From an uncultured Gammaproteobacteria bacterium (GTDB lineage: Bacteria; Pseudomonadota; Gammaproteobacteria; Xanthomonadales; Xanthomonadaceae), in NCBI GenBank assembly GCA_946885735.1, contig CAMPGW010000018.1, positions 1 to 38,314 on the forward strand: 38,314 nt of DNA. The letters are read 5' to 3'. The translations under genes and the position numbers were made by a program. Positions 1 through 11,763 of the stretch are shown one piece after another. The first letter of the stretch is position 1. Every line of letters starts with the position of its first letter. The notes beneath the pieces were generated by a model, which saw only the letters and a list, made by a program, of their open reading frames with translations, made no database searches and was not told where the DNA came from.

Positions 1-1391
1 TGGTCACCATCGACGGCGAGGACGCCAAGGACTTCGACGACGCGGTCTGGTGCGAACCCGACGCGCGCGGCTTCCGCCTGATCGTCGCCATCGCCGACGT
101 CTCGCACTACGTGCGCCCGGGCACCGCGCTCGACGACGAGGCGACGTTGCGCAGCACCTCCGTCTATTTCCCCGGCTTCGTGGTGCCGATGCTGCCCGAG
201 CACCTGTCCAACGGCATCTGCTCGCTGAAGCCCAAGGTGGACCGGCTGTGCTTCGTCTGCGACATGCACGTGGATTTCGATGGCCAGGTAACGAAGTCGA
301 AGTTCTACGAAGCGGTGATGAACTCGCACGCGCGCCTGACCTATACTCAGGTCTGGAACGCGATCGGCGAGAAGGACGAGGAGGCCCGCGCCTACCTCGG
401 CAAGCTGCTGCCGCAGGTCGAGCGCCTGCACCAGCTGTACCAGATCCTTTCGAAGGCGCGCGAGAAGCGCGGCGCGATCGAGTTCGAGTCCAGCGAAGTG
501 CGCTTCATGCTCGACACCAAGGGCGAGGTCATCCAGGGCGGCATGCTGGCGCGCAACGACGCCCACAAGCTGATCGAGGAATGCATGATCGCGGCCAACG
601 TGCAGGCGGCGATGCACGTGCTGGCGAAGAACATCCCGGCGCCGTTCCGCGTCCACGACCGGCCACCGGAACAGAAGTACGCCGACCTGCTCGAATACCT
701 GTCGGAATTCGGCCTCAAGCTGCCGCCCTGGAAGCAGGTGCAGCCCAAGGACTTCACCAGCCTGCTCAAGAAGATCCGCGCCCGCCCCGATGCCGCCCTG
801 CTGGAAACCGTGTTGCTGCGCTCGCAGTCGATGGCGGTCTACGCCACCGAGAACAAGGGCCACTTCGGGCTCGCGCTCGAGGCTTATGGGCACTTCACCT
901 CGCCGATTCGCCGCTACCCGGACCTGTTGCTGCACCGGGTCCTGAAGCAGGCGCTGCTGCGTGACAACGACGCCGGCTTCCGCTACGCGCCGGAGGAGAT
1001 GGACGCGCTGTGCCTGCAATGCTCGGAGAAGGAGCGGCGCGCCGACGAAGCCCAACGCGAGGTGGACGAGCGCTATCGCAGCGCCTGGATGGAACAGCAC
1101 GTCGGCAGCGAGTTCGACGGCGTGGTCAGCGGCGTCACCAGCTTCGGCCTGTTCGTCGAACTCAATGCGTCCAAGGTCAACGGGCTGGTGCACGTGACCC
1201 AGTTGCCGCACGACTTCTACCACTTCGATGCGCTGCGCAAGTCGCTCAAGGGCGAGCGCAAGGGCCTGGGCTGGCGCCTGGGCGATGCGGTGCGCGTGCT
1301 GGTGCTGCGCGCCAGCGTCGAGGACCGGCGCATCGACTTCAAGCTGGTGCTGCCGGAGCAGGAGCGCAAGAAGAAGGCCTGGGCCGAGTAG
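1..1391 (+). CDS. rnr: Ribonuclease R, 3' part (5' end outside window)
   Basis: This is a processive 3'-5' exoribonuclease of the RNB (RNase II) family that degrades structured RNA and takes part in rRNA and tRNA quality control. The frame is open from base 3, and the first visible residues are VTIDGEDAKDFDDAV, the RNB catalytic motif whose aspartates bind the metal ions. A second conserved RNB block, GHFGLALEAYGHFTSPIRRY, lies near 860-920. An S1 RNA-binding domain follows (about 1110-1350; SEFDGVVSGVTSFGLFVEL). The protein ends soon after it with a short basic tail (ERKKKAWAE), shorter than the long lysine-rich tail of the E. coli enzyme. The N-terminal cold-shock domains and the start codon are outside the window. 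It is followed after 28 bases by rlmB, as in many gammaproteobacteria, and is probably co-transcribed with it. Confidence 0.97.
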   Translation, partial: VTIDGEDAKDFDDAVWCEPDARGFRLIVAIADVSHYVRPGTALDDEATLRSTSVYFPGFVVPMLPEHLSNGICSLKPKVDRLCFVCDMHVDFDGQVTKSKFYEAVMNSHARLTYTQVWNAIGEKDEEARAYLGKLLPQVERLHQLYQILSKAREKRGAIEFESSEVRFMLDTKGEVIQGGMLARNDAHKLIEECMIAANVQAAMHVLAKNIPAPFRVHDRPPEQKYADLLEYLSEFGLKLPPWKQVQPKDFTSLLKKIRARPDAALLETVLLRSQSMAVYATENKGHFGLALEAYGHFTSPIRRYPDLLLHRVLKQALLRDNDAGFRYAPEEMDALCLQCSEKERRADEAQREVDERYRSAWMEQHVGSEFDGVVSGVTSFGLFVELNASKVNGLVHVTQLPHDFYHFDALRKSLKGERKGLGWRLGDAVRVLVLRASVEDRRIDFKLVLPEQERKKKAWAE

Positions 1392-1419
1392 CCACCACCA
1401 TGGGGAAGGGGATCGTGGC

Positions 1420-2169
1420 ATGAGCAAGGGCAGCTGGATCGCCGGCATCAATGCGGTGGCCTCGGCGCTGCAGCACGACCTGGCCAACGTCAGCGAAGTG
1501 CTGGTCGAGGCCGGGAGCAAGAACCCGCGCCTGGTCGAGATCGAGGAAACCGCGCGCCGCCACGAGATCTCGGTGCGGCGCGTCGCGCTGCAGGCGCTCG
1601 ACGGCATCGCCGGCGGGCTGCGTCACCAGGGGGCGATCGCGCGCTACCAGGCGCCGAAGGCGGTCGAGGAATCGGCGCTGCCGGAATTGCTGGAGGCGGC
1701 CGCGGGCAAGGCGCTGTTCCTCGTGCTCGATGGCGTGCAGGATCCGCACAACCTCGGCGCCTGCCTGCGCAGCGCGGCCGCGGCCGGCGTCACCGCCGTC
1801 ATCCTGCCGAAGGACAAGGCGGCGCAGATCAACGCCACGGTGCGCAAGACCTCGGCGGGCGCGGCCGATCGGATCCCGGTCATCAGCGTCACCAACCTCG
1901 CGCGCACGCTGCGCACGCTCAAGGACGCGGGTGTCTGGGTCTACGGGCTCGAGGGCGAAGCCTCCGCCGGCCTGCACACGCTGGACCTGCGCGGCAACGT
2001 CGCGCTGGTGCTCGGTGGCGAGGCGGAGGGCATGCGGCGGCTCACGCGCGAGCACTGCGACGGCCTGGTGCGCATCCCGATGCCGGGTGAGATGGAAAGC
2101 CTCAACGTGTCGGTGGCGGCGGGCATCGCGCTGTTCGAGGCGGTGCGGCAGCGACTCACGCAATCCTGA
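1420..2169 (+). CDS. rlmB: 23S rRNA (guanosine-2'-O-)-methyltransferase RlmB (249 aa)
   Basis: A SpoU-type SPOUT methyltransferase; E. coli RlmB methylates the 2'-O of G2251 in the peptidyl-transferase P loop of 23S rRNA using S-adenosylmethionine. An N-terminal substrate-binding domain occupies about residues 1-75. The knotted catalytic domain shows the three SpoU motifs: VQDPHNLGACLRSA with its catalytic arginine, ALVLGGEAEGM, and IPMPGEMESLNVSVAAGIAL. Length is normal for the family. The start at 1420 gives the conserved opening MSKGSWIAGINAV. A purine-rich stretch (GGGGAAGGGG) lies 10-20 bases upstream. It also forms part of a seven-codon reading frame (1400-1423, MGKGIVA) whose stop overlaps this start as ATGA, so translational coupling is conceivable but unproven. 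It sits directly behind rnr. Confidence 0.97.
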   Translation: MSKGSWIAGINAVASALQHDLANVSEVLVEAGSKNPRLVEIEETARRHEISVRRVALQALDGIAGGLRHQGAIARYQAPKAVEESALPELLEAAAGKALFLVLDGVQDPHNLGACLRSAAAAGVTAVILPKDKAAQINATVRKTSAGAADRIPVISVTNLARTLRTLKDAGVWVYGLEGEASAGLHTLDLRGNVALVLGGEAEGMRRLTREHCDGLVRIPMPGEMESLNVSVAAGIALFEAVRQRLTQS

Positions 2170-2179
2170 GGGGACTTCG

Positions 2180-2455
2180 ATGCTCGAGTTGAAGTGGTAC
2201 GACTTCGTCGGCTTTGCCGGCGTGCTGATGGTGCTGGTCGCCTATGCGGCCTTGCAGGCCCGCAAGCTCAGCGGTGACGGCGCGATGTATTCGCTGCTCA
2301 ACCTGGTCGGTGCGGCCGGCATCCTGGTGCCGGTCTGGTACGCGGCCGAGATGAACTGGTCGGTGCTGTTCATCGAGGCGGCGTGGATCGCGATCTCCGC
2401 CTATGGCCTGTGGACCTGGGCGACGCGCCGGAAGGCGCCGCCGCCCACGTCCTGA
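2180..2455 (+). CDS. Small membrane protein, CBU_0592-like (91 aa)
   Basis: A short hydrophobic protein with three likely membrane segments at about residues 7-25, 36-54 and 59-79, ending in a short basic, proline-rich tail (ATRRKAPPPTS). The pattern, with WYDFVGFAGVLMVLVAY at the start and a middle Y-S-L-L-N-L-V-G-A stretch, resembles the CBU_0592-type small membrane proteins, which have no established function. A good ribosome site (GAGGGGA) lies 5-11 bases before the ATG, ten bases after rlmB, so it is probably read through from rnr-rlmB. The stop is seven bases from the end of convergent cysK. The role is not known; the similarity is from memory of the family and was not searched. Confidence 0.8.
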   Translation: MLELKWYDFVGFAGVLMVLVAYAALQARKLSGDGAMYSLLNLVGAAGILVPVWYAAEMNWSVLFIEAAWIAISAYGLWTWATRRKAPPPTS

Positions 2456-2462
2456 GCGAGTC

Positions 2463-3419
2463 TCAGAGCGTCGCCAGCCACTCGTCGTCGGAGCCTTCGT
2501 TGACGCCTTCGAAGAGGAAGGTGCTCAGGTAGCGCTCGCCGGTGTCCGGCAGCATCGCCAGGATCGCATCGCCGGATTTCGCGTGTTCCCGCGCGACCTG
2601 CAGCGCCGCCGCGAAGGTGCCGCCGGAGGAGATGCCGCAGAAGATGCCTTCCTGGGTGGCGAGGTCGCGCGCCGTGTCGCGGGCCACTTCGTCGGTCACC
2701 GGCAGGTTGATGTCGTACACCGACTTGTCGAGCACGCTGGGCACCAGGTTCGGGGTCCAGCCCTGGATCTTGTGCGGCGCCCAGTCGGCGCCATTGAGCA
2801 TGGCCGCAGCCGCCGGTTCGGTCGTCGCGACCTTCAGGTCGGGCCGCGCGGCCTTCAGTACCTGGCCGGCGCCGGTCAGCGTGCCGCCCGTGCCCCAGCC
2901 GGTGACGAACCAGTCGAGCCGCCGCCCGGCGAAATCCTGCAGGATTTCCGGGCCGGTCGTGTTGCGGTGGTAGGCCGGGTTGGCGGGATTGTCGAACTGC
3001 CTTGCGAGGAAGGCGCCGTGCTTCGCCGCGAATTCCTCGGCGCGCTTGATCATGCCGGTGGCGCGTTCCGCGGCCGGCGTCAGGATCACCTTCGCGCCGA
3101 GCGCGCGCATGAGCTTGCGGCGCTCGATCGAGAAACTCTCCGCCATGAAGGCGACGAAGCGGTAGCCGCGCGCCGCGCAGACCATCGCCAGCGCGATGCC
3201 GGTATTGCCAGAGGTGGCTTCGACCACCATCTGCCCCGGCTTCAACTCGCCGCGCGATTCGGCGTCGAGGATGATGCCGAGTGCGAGCCGGTCCTTCACC
3301 GAGGACATCGGGTTGAAGGCTTCCACCTTCACGTACATCTCGACGCCGGGAGGCGCGAGGCGATTGATGCGCACGACGGGCGTGCGGCCGACGGTATCCA
3401 GGATGCTGTCGTGGATCAT
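2463..3419 (-). CDS. cysK: Cysteine synthase, O-acetylserine sulfhydrylase (318 aa)
   Basis: A PLP enzyme that makes L-cysteine from O-acetylserine and sulfide in the cytoplasm. The Schiff-base lysine is Lys42 in [10 protein letters not shown]. The substrate loop [10 protein letters not shown] follows, then the glycine-rich phosphate loop GTGGTLTG, and near the C-terminus [14 protein letters not shown], which is typical of CysK/CysM. Length and motifs fit the CysK/CysM group; I favour CysK, but CysM or another beta-replacement enzyme cannot be excluded from sequence alone. The start at 3419 was chosen over an upstream ATG at 3434 because it yields the usual opening ([16 protein letters not shown]) and overlaps the rnt stop as ATGA, implying translational coupling. 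Confidence 0.93.
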   Translation of the reverse strand: MIHDSILDTVGRTPVVRINRLAPPGVEMYVKVEAFNPMSSVKDRLALGIILDAESRGELKPGQMVVEATSGNTGIALAMVCAARGYRFVAFMAESFSIERRKLMRALGAKVILTPAAERATGMIKRAEEFAAKHGAFLARQFDNPANPAYHRNTTGPEILQDFAGRRLDWFVTGWGTGGTLTGAGQVLKAARPDLKVATTEPAAAAMLNGADWAPHKIQGWTPNLVPSVLDKSVYDINLPVTDEVARDTARDLATQEGIFCGISSGGTFAAALQVAREHAKSGDAILAMLPDTGERYLSTFLFEGVNEGSDDEWLATL

Positions 3420-4057
3420 GGGCGCTGCTCCCAACGGTTGAGCACGGTGCAGAACAGTTCGGCGGTGCGTTCGGCATCGTACACCGCCGAATGCGCCTGT
3501 CCATCGTCCCAGGCCAGGCCCGCCGCCTGCATGGCGCGACTGAGCACGGTCTGGCCGAAAGCCATGCCCGCCAGCGTTACCGTATCGAATGTGCTGAAGG
3601 GATGGAACGGGTTGCGCTTGTGCGATACCCGCGCCACCGCGGCATTGATGAAGCCGAGGTCGAAGTGGGCGTTATGGCCGACCAGGATCGCGCGCTGGCA
3701 GCCGGCGTCGCGGGCGGCGGCGCGCACGTGGCGGAAAATGAGGTCGAGCGCTTCCTTCTCCGGCTTGGCGTCGCGGAAGGGGTGGCCGACGTCGATGCCG
3801 GTGACCTCGAGCGACTTGGGATCCAGTTCCGAGCCGGGGTAGGGATCCACGTGGGTGCTGGCGGTGGCGCCCGCAGTGAAGCGGCCGTCCTCGCCGAGCA
3901 GGATGGGAATGGCGGCGATTTCCAGCAAGGCATGCCGGCGGCTGTCGAAGCCGCCGGTCTCCACGTCCACCACCACCGGCAGGAAGCCGCGGAAGCGCTC
4001 CGCCATGCGGTGGCGGCGTGGCGCCTCGGGCGCGGCGGTCGGTGGGGCGATCTGCAT
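3416..4057 (-). CDS. rnt: Ribonuclease T (213 aa)
   Basis: A DEDDh 3'-5' exoribonuclease that trims the CCA-proximal end of tRNA precursors and matures 5S and 23S rRNA 3' ends. All catalytic residues are visible: Asp31 and Glu33 in VVDVETGGF, Asp133 in [10 protein letters not shown], and His189 and Asp194 in [14 protein letters not shown]. The sequence [16 protein letters not shown] matches the family opening closely. The ATG at 4057 gives a leader only slightly longer than in E. coli; Met18 is an alternative. There is no clear Shine-Dalgarno, but TGTTATCCT ends six bases before the ATG, so the mRNA may be leaderless. It overlaps cysK by four bases. Confidence 0.95.
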   Translation of the reverse strand: MQIAPPTAAPEAPRRHRMAERFRGFLPVVVDVETGGFDSRRHALLEIAAIPILLGEDGRFTAGATASTHVDPYPGSELDPKSLEVTGIDVGHPFRDAKPEKEALDLIFRHVRAAARDAGCQRAILVGHNAHFDLGFINAAVARVSHKRNPFHPFSTFDTVTLAGMAFGQTVLSRAMQAAGLAWDDGQAHSAVYDAERTAELFCTVLNRWEQRP

Positions 4058-4063
4058 GGCCGC

Positions 4064-4072
4064 AGGATAACA
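4064..4072 (-). promoter_or_regulatory. Putative extended -10 promoter of rnt, possibly leaderless
   Basis: On the minus strand TGTTATCCT (a TGn extended -10 followed by TATCCT) ends exactly six bases before the rnt ATG. A start of transcription seven bases after the hexamer would be the A of the ATG. No -35 of note is seen; the expected place is inside the hairpin at 4075-4094. Confidence 0.45.
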
Positions 4073-4074
4073 GC

Positions 4075-4094
4075 CGCCGGCGCGGACGCCGGCG
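4075..4094 (-). terminator. GC hairpin after gcvP (no U tract)
   Basis: An eight-base perfect stem (4075-4082 with 4087-4094) closes a four-base loop. It lies seven bases beyond the gcvP stop and just before the rnt -10 element. No T run follows on the minus strand, so it is at best an unconventional or Rho-assisted end signal. Confidence 0.4.
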
Positions 4095-4100
4095 CCGCCC

Positions 4101-6944
<2,844 letters not shown>

Positions 6945-6993
6945 GGGCAATTCCGGACGAGGGTGGGCCCGTGCGAAGCTGCACGGCGCGCCC

Positions 6994-7172
6994 CACCCTG
7001 TCCTTTTGCCTGAGAGTTTTGGTCCCGGTCTCGGGACCATGCCCCTTCGGCGCCGGCGCCAGGCCGGTCTCTCCAGAGTCGCTCGCGCGGTACGGTTCCG
7101 GGTCCTGAGCGATTACGGGCGTTTGCGCCTTCGGCAGCGGCGGGATGGTCTCCGCCGCAATCTCCCGTACCG
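6994..7172 (-). promoter_or_regulatory. Tandem glycine riboswitch controlling gcvP
   Basis: On the minus strand two glycine aptamers lie in series, upstream of gcvP. Aptamer 1 (about 7172 to 7088) is closed by an eight-base stem CGGTACGG (7172-7165) with CCGTACCG (7095-7088) and holds the core GCCGAAGGCGCAA (7135-7123) and CGCTCAGGA. Aptamer 2 (about 7078 to 6994) holds GGAGAG, GCCGAAGGGGCAT (7051-7039) and CTCTCAGGCAAAAGGACAGG (7016-6997). These are the conserved elements of the gcvT-type glycine riboswitch, which usually turns expression on when glycine is bound. About 50 bases separate it from the gcvP ATG. No obvious U-tract terminator lies between, so control may act on translation; that is inference. 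Confidence 0.95.
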
Positions 7173-7188
7173 AGCATTGAGCCCGCGC

Positions 7189-7194
7189 AGTTTA
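7189..7194 (-). promoter_or_regulatory. Putative -10 element for the riboswitch-gcvP transcript
   Basis: TAAACT on the minus strand, inside GGGTAAACTGCGCGG. Transcription starting about seven bases on would begin near 7182, ten bases before the first riboswitch stem, which is a sensible position. No good -35 is seen. A near-identical string precedes uvrA. Confidence 0.35.
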
Positions 7195-7203
7195 CCCGAT
7201 CCC

Positions 7204-7219
7204 CGGCGCCTTCGCGCCG
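7204..7219 (-). terminator. Hairpin between phoU and the gcvP control region
   Basis: A six-base perfect stem (CGGCGC with GCGCCG) has a four-base loop. It lies about 37 bases past the phoU stop and before the gcvP promoter. There is no U tract. It may help end the pst-phoU transcript, but the evidence is position and shape only. Confidence 0.3.
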
Positions 7220-7255
7220 TGAAGAACCGGCCGCCGGGGCGGCAGCCGGGGGCGG

Positions 7256-7945
7256 CTACTGGCTGGTCAGGTCGCCCTTGGCCCGGCCCGGCGGCAGGTC
7301 CTCGCCGTGCACGAGGAACCAGGTGTTCTCCGCGATGTTCGTCGCGTGGTCGCCGATGCGCTCGATGTTCTTGGCCATGAACAGCAGGTGGGTGCAGGCG
7401 GTGATCTGCTTGGGGTCTTCCGCCATGTAGGTCAGCAGGGCCCGGAACAGCTCGGTGTACTGGGCGTCGAGCTCGACGTCGCGCTCGCGCACGGCCAGGG
7501 CGCGATCGGCGTCGCGGCCCAGGTAGGCGGCGACGGCCTCCCGCACCAGTTCGTTCGCCAGTCGCGCCAGCAGCGGCAGGCCCTGCACCGGCGTCACCGG
7601 CGCGTTCTGGTTGAGCACCATCGAGCGCTTGGCGACATTGGCCGCGTAGTCGCCGATGCGCTCGATGTCGGAAGAGATGCGCAGGGTGGCGTAGACCTCG
7701 CGCAGGTCGCGGGCCATCGGCTGGCGCAACGCCAGCAGGCGCAACACGTCGTGGCTGACTTCGCGTTCGAGCGCGTCGATCGCCTCGTCGTTGGCCACCA
7801 CCCGCTGGGCGGCCTTGCTGTCGCGGCGCATCAGCACGTCCACCGCCGCATCCAGCTGCGAAGTCGCGATCTCGCCCATCCGGCCGATTTCCTGGGTCAG
7901 CCGCTGGAGCTCGTTGTCGAAGCTCTTGACGATGTGTTCGCTCAT
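7256..7945 (-). CDS. phoU: Phosphate signalling protein PhoU (229 aa)
   Basis: PhoU links the Pst transporter to the PhoR/PhoB two-component system and keeps the Pho regulon off when phosphate is plentiful. It is a cytoplasmic, all-helical protein made of two three-helix repeats. The paired metal-binding signatures are visible: [18 protein letters not shown] in the first repeat and [19 protein letters not shown] in the second. Length is normal. The start at 7945 overlaps the pstB stop as ATGA, so it is translated with the transporter. It is the last gene of the pst operon here; phoB and phoR are not in the window. Confidence 0.97.
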   Translation of the reverse strand: MSEHIVKSFDNELQRLTQEIGRMGEIATSQLDAAVDVLMRRDSKAAQRVVANDEAIDALEREVSHDVLRLLALRQPMARDLREVYATLRISSDIERIGDYAANVAKRSMVLNQNAPVTPVQGLPLLARLANELVREAVAAYLGRDADRALAVRERDVELDAQYTELFRALLTYMAEDPKQITACTHLLFMAKNIERIGDHATNIAENTWFLVHGEDLPPGRAKGDLTSQ

Positions 7946-8772
7946 CCGAATCGCCCCGTGATGTAGTCCTCGGTCTGCTGCTTCGAGGGCTTGGTGAAGA
8001 TGGTTTCGGTGACGTCGTGCTCGACCAGCTCGCCCAGGTACATGAAGGCGGTGTAGTCGGAGCAGCGCGCGGCCTGCTGCATGTTGTGGGTCACGATCAG
8101 GATGGTGAACTGCTTCTTCAGCTCGGCGAACAGCTGCTCGATCTTGCCGGTCGCGATCGGATCCAGGGCCGAGGTCGGCTCGTCGAACAGCAGCACCTCC
8201 GGCTTCAGCGCCACGGCGCGGGCGATGCACAGGCGCTGCTGCTGCCCGCCCGACAGGCCGAGCGCGTTCTGCTTGAGCTTGTCCTTGACCTCGTCCCAGA
8301 GCGCCGCCTGCGACAAGGCCTCTTCCACGCGCTCGTCCATGCGCGCGCGCGGCAGCTTCTCGTAGTGGCCGATGCCGTAGGCGACGTTGTCGTAGATCGA
8401 CATGGGGAAGGGCACCGGCTTCTGGAACACCATGCCGACCTTGCTGCGCAGGCGGTTGAGCGAATACGACGGCGCGAGGATGTTCTCGCCGTCCAGCAGG
8501 ACCTCGCCCTCGGCGCGCATCTTCGGGTAGATCGAGTAGATCCGGTTGAACACGCGCAGCAAAGTCGACTTGCCGCAGCCGGAAGGGCCGATCAGCGCGG
8601 TGACCCGCTTCTCCGGCACGTCCAGGTCGATGTCCTTCAGTGCCTGGAAGTCACCGTAGTGGAAGCCGAGTTTGCGCGCGGACAGCTTGGCCTGCCCGGC
8701 GGAGGGCGCGAGGGGGAGTTCGACCGAGCGCGTCGGCACGGCGGTATTGAAGTTGATCTGCATGTCAGTCAT
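7942..8772 (-). CDS. pstB: Phosphate ABC transporter ATP-binding protein PstB (276 aa)
   Basis: The ATPase of the high-affinity phosphate importer, acting at the inner face of the cytoplasmic membrane. Visible are Walker [10 protein letters not shown], the Q-loop region [18 protein letters not shown] (typical of PstB), signature LSGGQQQRL, Walker [14 protein letters not shown] and the switch histidine in VTHNMQQA. The start at 8772 overlaps the pstA stop by eight bases; an alternative ATG three codons in (8763) would start just after that stop and is about equally good. About 30 residues precede the ABC fold. Downstream it overlaps phoU. Confidence 0.97.
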   Translation of the reverse strand: MTDMQINFNTAVPTRSVELPLAPSAGQAKLSARKLGFHYGDFQALKDIDLDVPEKRVTALIGPSGCGKSTLLRVFNRIYSIYPKMRAEGEVLLDGENILAPSYSLNRLRSKVGMVFQKPVPFPMSIYDNVAYGIGHYEKLPRARMDERVEEALSQAALWDEVKDKLKQNALGLSGGQQQRLCIARAVALKPEVLLFDEPTSALDPIATGKIEQLFAELKKQFTILIVTHNMQQAARCSDYTAFMYLGELVEHDVTETIFTKPSKQQTEDYITGRFG

Positions 8773-9628
8773 TGCTCATCTTGTTGCGCAGGAGCACGGC
8801 GCGGGCGACCAGGCTGATAAGGAGGACGAAGGCGGTGACGATGAAGGCGCCGGCCCAGGCCAGCGCGTTCCAGTACTCGTACGGACTCATCGCGAACTGG
8901 AAGATCACCACCGGCATGCTGGCCATCGGTTCGGTCAGGTCGGCGCTCCAGTACTGGTTGTTGAGCGCGGTGAACAGCAGCGGTGCGGTTTCGCCGCTGA
9001 TCCGCGCCAGCGCCAGCAGCACGCCGGTGACGATGCCGGGCAGCGAGGCGCGGTACAGCACCTGCACGTTGACCTTCCATTGCGGGATGCCGAGCGAGAG
9101 CGCCGCCTCGCGCATGGTGCCTGGCACCAGCCGCAGCATCTCGTCGGTGGTGCGCACGACCACCGGCAGCACGATGAAGCCCAGCGCGATCGCGCCCGCC
9201 CAGCCCGAGAAGCCGCCCAGTGGCTCGACGACGAGCGTGTACACGAACAGGCCCAGCACGATCGAGGGCGCCGACAACAGGATGTCGTTGATGAAGCGGA
9301 TGGTCTCGCCGAGCTTGCGGTGGTTGGCGTACTCGGCCAGGTAGGTGCCGGCGGCGATGCCGATCGGCGTGGCCATCGCGATGGCCAGCAGGCACATCAT
9401 CAGGCTGCCGAACAGCGCGTTCGCCAGGCCGCCCGTGACCTCGCCCGGAGGCGGCGTCATCTGCGTGAACAGGTGCGGGCCGAAGGCGGCGATGCCCTTG
9501 CTGATGGTCGTCCACAGGATCCACACCAGCCAGAACAGGCCGAAGACGGTAGCGGCGGCGGAAAGCACGAGCGACATGCCGTTGACGATCCGGCGGCGCA
9601 GGAAGATGCGGTCGGCGGCGACGGACAT
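8765..9628 (-). CDS. pstA: Phosphate ABC transporter permease PstA (287 aa)
   Basis: One of two membrane subunits forming the phosphate channel. It has about six membrane segments, and a binding-protein-dependent transport signature is visible in [19 protein letters not shown] (the EAA loop that contacts PstB) and in [20 protein letters not shown], characteristic of PstA. The start at 9628 shares one base with the pstC stop (TGATG), a coupling arrangement. Length is normal for the family. Confidence 0.97.
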   Translation of the reverse strand: MSVAADRIFLRRRIVNGMSLVLSAAATVFGLFWLVWILWTTISKGIAAFGPHLFTQMTPPPGEVTGGLANALFGSLMMCLLAIAMATPIGIAAGTYLAEYANHRKLGETIRFINDILLSAPSIVLGLFVYTLVVEPLGGFSGWAGAIALGFIVLPVVVRTTDEMLRLVPGTMREAALSLGIPQWKVNVQVLYRASLPGIVTGVLLALARISGETAPLLFTALNNQYWSADLTEPMASMPVVIFQFAMSPYEYWNALAWAGAFIVTAFVLLISLVARAVLLRNKMSND

Positions 9629-10602
9629 CACTTGCCCTCCCGGCGCTTGAGGCCCATCAGCATGAGCTTGGCGATGCTCAGCACGATGAAGGTGACCACG
9701 AACAGCAGGAAGCCCAGCGCGATCAGCGAGGACAGGTAGAGCGGCGAGTCGGCCTCGGTGAACTCGTTGGCGATGGTGGCGGCGATCGAGTTGCCCGGCT
9801 CCAGGAGCGAGGCGGTCAGGAAGTGCGCGTTGCCGAGCACGAAGGTGACGGCCATGGTCTCGCCGAGCGCACGACCCAGGCCGAGGAAGATGCCGCCGAT
9901 CACCGCCGAGCGGGTGTAGGGAAGCACGATGTGCCAGGCCACCTCGGTGGTGGTCGAGCCCAGCGCGTAGGCCGATTCCTTCAGGCGGTTGGGCACGGTC
10001 AGGAAGACCTCGCGCATCACCGAGCTGATGAAGGGGATGACCATGATCGCCAGCACCAGTCCGGCGGTCAGCATGCCGATACCGAGCGGCGGGCCGCGGA
10101 ACAGGGCACCGATGACGGGCAGGGGCCCGACGTTCTCGTCGAGCCAGGGGAAGACGTGCTCGCCGAGATAAGGCACGAGCACGAACAATCCCCACATGCC
10201 GTAGATGATCGAGGGAATGCCCGCGAGCAGTTCGATCGCCGCGCCGACCGGCGTGCGCAGCCACTGCGGCGACACCTCGGTCAGGAACAGCGCGATGCCG
10301 AAGCTGATCGGCACCGCGATGAGCAGGGCGATCGCCGCGGTGACCAGGGTGCCGTAGATCGGCACCAGGGCGCCGAACTTCTGCTGCACCGGATCCCAGT
10401 CGGTCGAGGTAAGGAAGCCGAAGCCGAAAGTCTGGAACGACTCGCGGCCACCCCAGAACATGGACAGGCCCGCGGCCAGCAAGGTCACCAGCACGAACAA
10501 TCCGGCCGCGGTCACCGCGGCGCGGAACAGCTTGTCGTTGCGCGCGTCGCCAGCGGCGCGCGCGTCGATTCGAGTGGCGATCATGCTGGCCGGGACGGAC
10601 AT
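9628..10602 (-). CDS. pstC: Phosphate ABC transporter permease PstC (324 aa)
   Basis: The second channel subunit of the Pst importer, with about six membrane segments (the first at about residues 27-49). The EAA loop is seen in LKESAYALGSTTTEVAWHIV, followed by GRALGETMAVTFVLGN, which is typical of PstC. The start at 10602 is ten bases after the pstS stop. A large periplasmic loop follows the first helix (GRESFQTFGFGFLTSTDWDP). It is co-transcribed with pstS, pstA, pstB and phoU. Confidence 0.97.
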   Translation of the reverse strand: MSVPASMIATRIDARAAGDARNDKLFRAAVTAAGLFVLVTLLAAGLSMFWGGRESFQTFGFGFLTSTDWDPVQQKFGALVPIYGTLVTAAIALLIAVPISFGIALFLTEVSPQWLRTPVGAAIELLAGIPSIIYGMWGLFVLVPYLGEHVFPWLDENVGPLPVIGALFRGPPLGIGMLTAGLVLAIMVIPFISSVMREVFLTVPNRLKESAYALGSTTTEVAWHIVLPYTRSAVIGGIFLGLGRALGETMAVTFVLGNAHFLTASLLEPGNSIAATIANEFTEADSPLYLSSLIALGFLLFVVTFIVLSIAKLMLMGLKRREGK

Positions 10603-10612
10603 CGCTCAGGAC

Positions 10613-11632
10613 TCAGAACTTGAAGTTCGCGGCCCAGTAGGCCTCGATCTGCTTGACCAGCGCCGGCGGCAGCGGCACGTAGCCGAGCGAGGTCGCGGCG
10701 GCGTCGCCGTTCGCATACACCCACTTGAAGAATTCGCGGGCCTGGCGGGCGCGCGACACGTCCTTGGGCTTCTTGTACATGATGATGAAGTTGGTGGCGG
10801 CGATCGGGTAGGCATCGGCGCCCGGCGCATCGGTCATCACCAGGTGGAAGTCCTTCGAGTTCGCCCAGTCGGCGCTGGCCGCCGCGGCCTGGAAGCTGGC
10901 GATGCTGGGGGTGATGAACTTGCCGCTCTTGTTCTTCACCGCGCCGTACACGAGCTTGTTCACCAGTGCGTACGAGAGCTCGACGTAGCCGATCGCGCCC
11001 GGGATCTGCTTGGTGTAGGCGGCAACACCTTCGTTGCCCTTGCCGCCGACGCCGGCCGGCCACTTCACCGAGGTGCCTTCGCCGACCTTGGCCTTCCACT
11101 CCGGGCTGACCTTGGACAGGTAGTTGACCCAGTTGAAGGTGGTGCCGGAACCGTCGGAGCGATGCACGACGGTGATGCGGCGGTCGGGCAGCGGCACGCC
11201 CGGGTTGATCGCGGCGATCGCCGGATCGTTCCAGTTGTTGACCTTGCCGAGGAAGATGTCGGCCAGCAGCGGACCGGTGAAGCGGATCGCGCCCGGCGCG
11301 ATTCCCTTGAGGTTGACGATCGGCACCACGCCGCCGATGACCGACGGGAACTGGCCGAGGCCGAACTGCGCCAATTCGGCCGGCTTCATCGGCGCATCGG
11401 ACGAACCGAAGTCCACCGTCTTGGCCTTGATCTGCGCGATGCCGCCGCCGGATCCGATGGACTGGTAGTTGACCTGGTTGCCGGTCGCCTTGTTGTAGTC
11501 GGCCGACCACTTGGAGATCGCCGGGTAGACGAAGGTGGCGCCCGCGCCGGTGATGTCCCCGGCCTGGGCGGAACTGGCGAGGCCGGCGGCCAGGGCCAGC
11601 GCGGCGAGACGGAACTTGAACGACTTGGTCAC
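10613..11632 (-). CDS. pstS: Periplasmic phosphate-binding protein PstS (339 aa, GTG start)
   Basis: Binds inorganic phosphate in the periplasm and delivers it to PstCA. The GTG at 11632 is the likely start: AGGAG lies eight bases before it, and it opens a clear signal peptide (VTKSFKFRLAALALAAGLASSAQA, cut before GDITGAG). Phosphate-contact segments are visible: ITGAGATFVYPAISKW, SGGGIAQIKAKTVDFGSSDAPM and RSDGSGTTFNWVNYLS. Length is normal. Upstream, on the same strand, is an almost ideal Pho box (11720-11737), so the operon is expected to be PhoB-activated under phosphate limitation. Confidence 0.97.
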   Translation of the reverse strand: MTKSFKFRLAALALAAGLASSAQAGDITGAGATFVYPAISKWSADYNKATGNQVNYQSIGSGGGIAQIKAKTVDFGSSDAPMKPAELAQFGLGQFPSVIGGVVPIVNLKGIAPGAIRFTGPLLADIFLGKVNNWNDPAIAAINPGVPLPDRRITVVHRSDGSGTTFNWVNYLSKVSPEWKAKVGEGTSVKWPAGVGGKGNEGVAAYTKQIPGAIGYVELSYALVNKLVYGAVKNKSGKFITPSIASFQAAAASADWANSKDFHLVMTDAPGADAYPIAATNFIIMYKKPKDVSRARQAREFFKWVYANGDAAATSLGYVPLPPALVKQIEAYWAANFKF

Positions 11633-11719
11633 GTGGGGGACTCCTGGTGAAGGGGCCGCGACCCGTGGGCGCGGTCCGGGCATTCCACCCGGGGCAGGTG
11701 ACAAGCGTGCGGCGGCGGC

Positions 11720-11737
11720 ATGACAGTTGCATGACAG
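11720..11737 (-). promoter_or_regulatory. Pho box (PhoB site) of the pst operon
   Basis: On the minus strand the sequence is CTGTCATGCAACTGTCAT: two perfect CTGTCAT half-sites spaced by four bases (11-base repeat period), the textbook PhoB-binding layout. It lies 88-105 bases upstream of the pstS GTG. A -10 would be expected about ten bases downstream; CACGCT at 11704-11709 is the only, weak, candidate. Confidence 0.92.
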
Positions 11738-11763
11738 GCAACCGCGTTGTCGTCGTCGCATGG

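Noticed and set aside
1400..1423. Seven-codon leader peptide MGKGIVA before rlmB
   Set aside because: Too short to support as a gene; it probably arises from the purine-rich ribosome site. Mentioned only under rlmB.
6945..7040. Extended N-terminus of gcvP from an ATG at 7040
   Set aside because: It lies inside the second glycine aptamer, and the added residues do not resemble GcvP.
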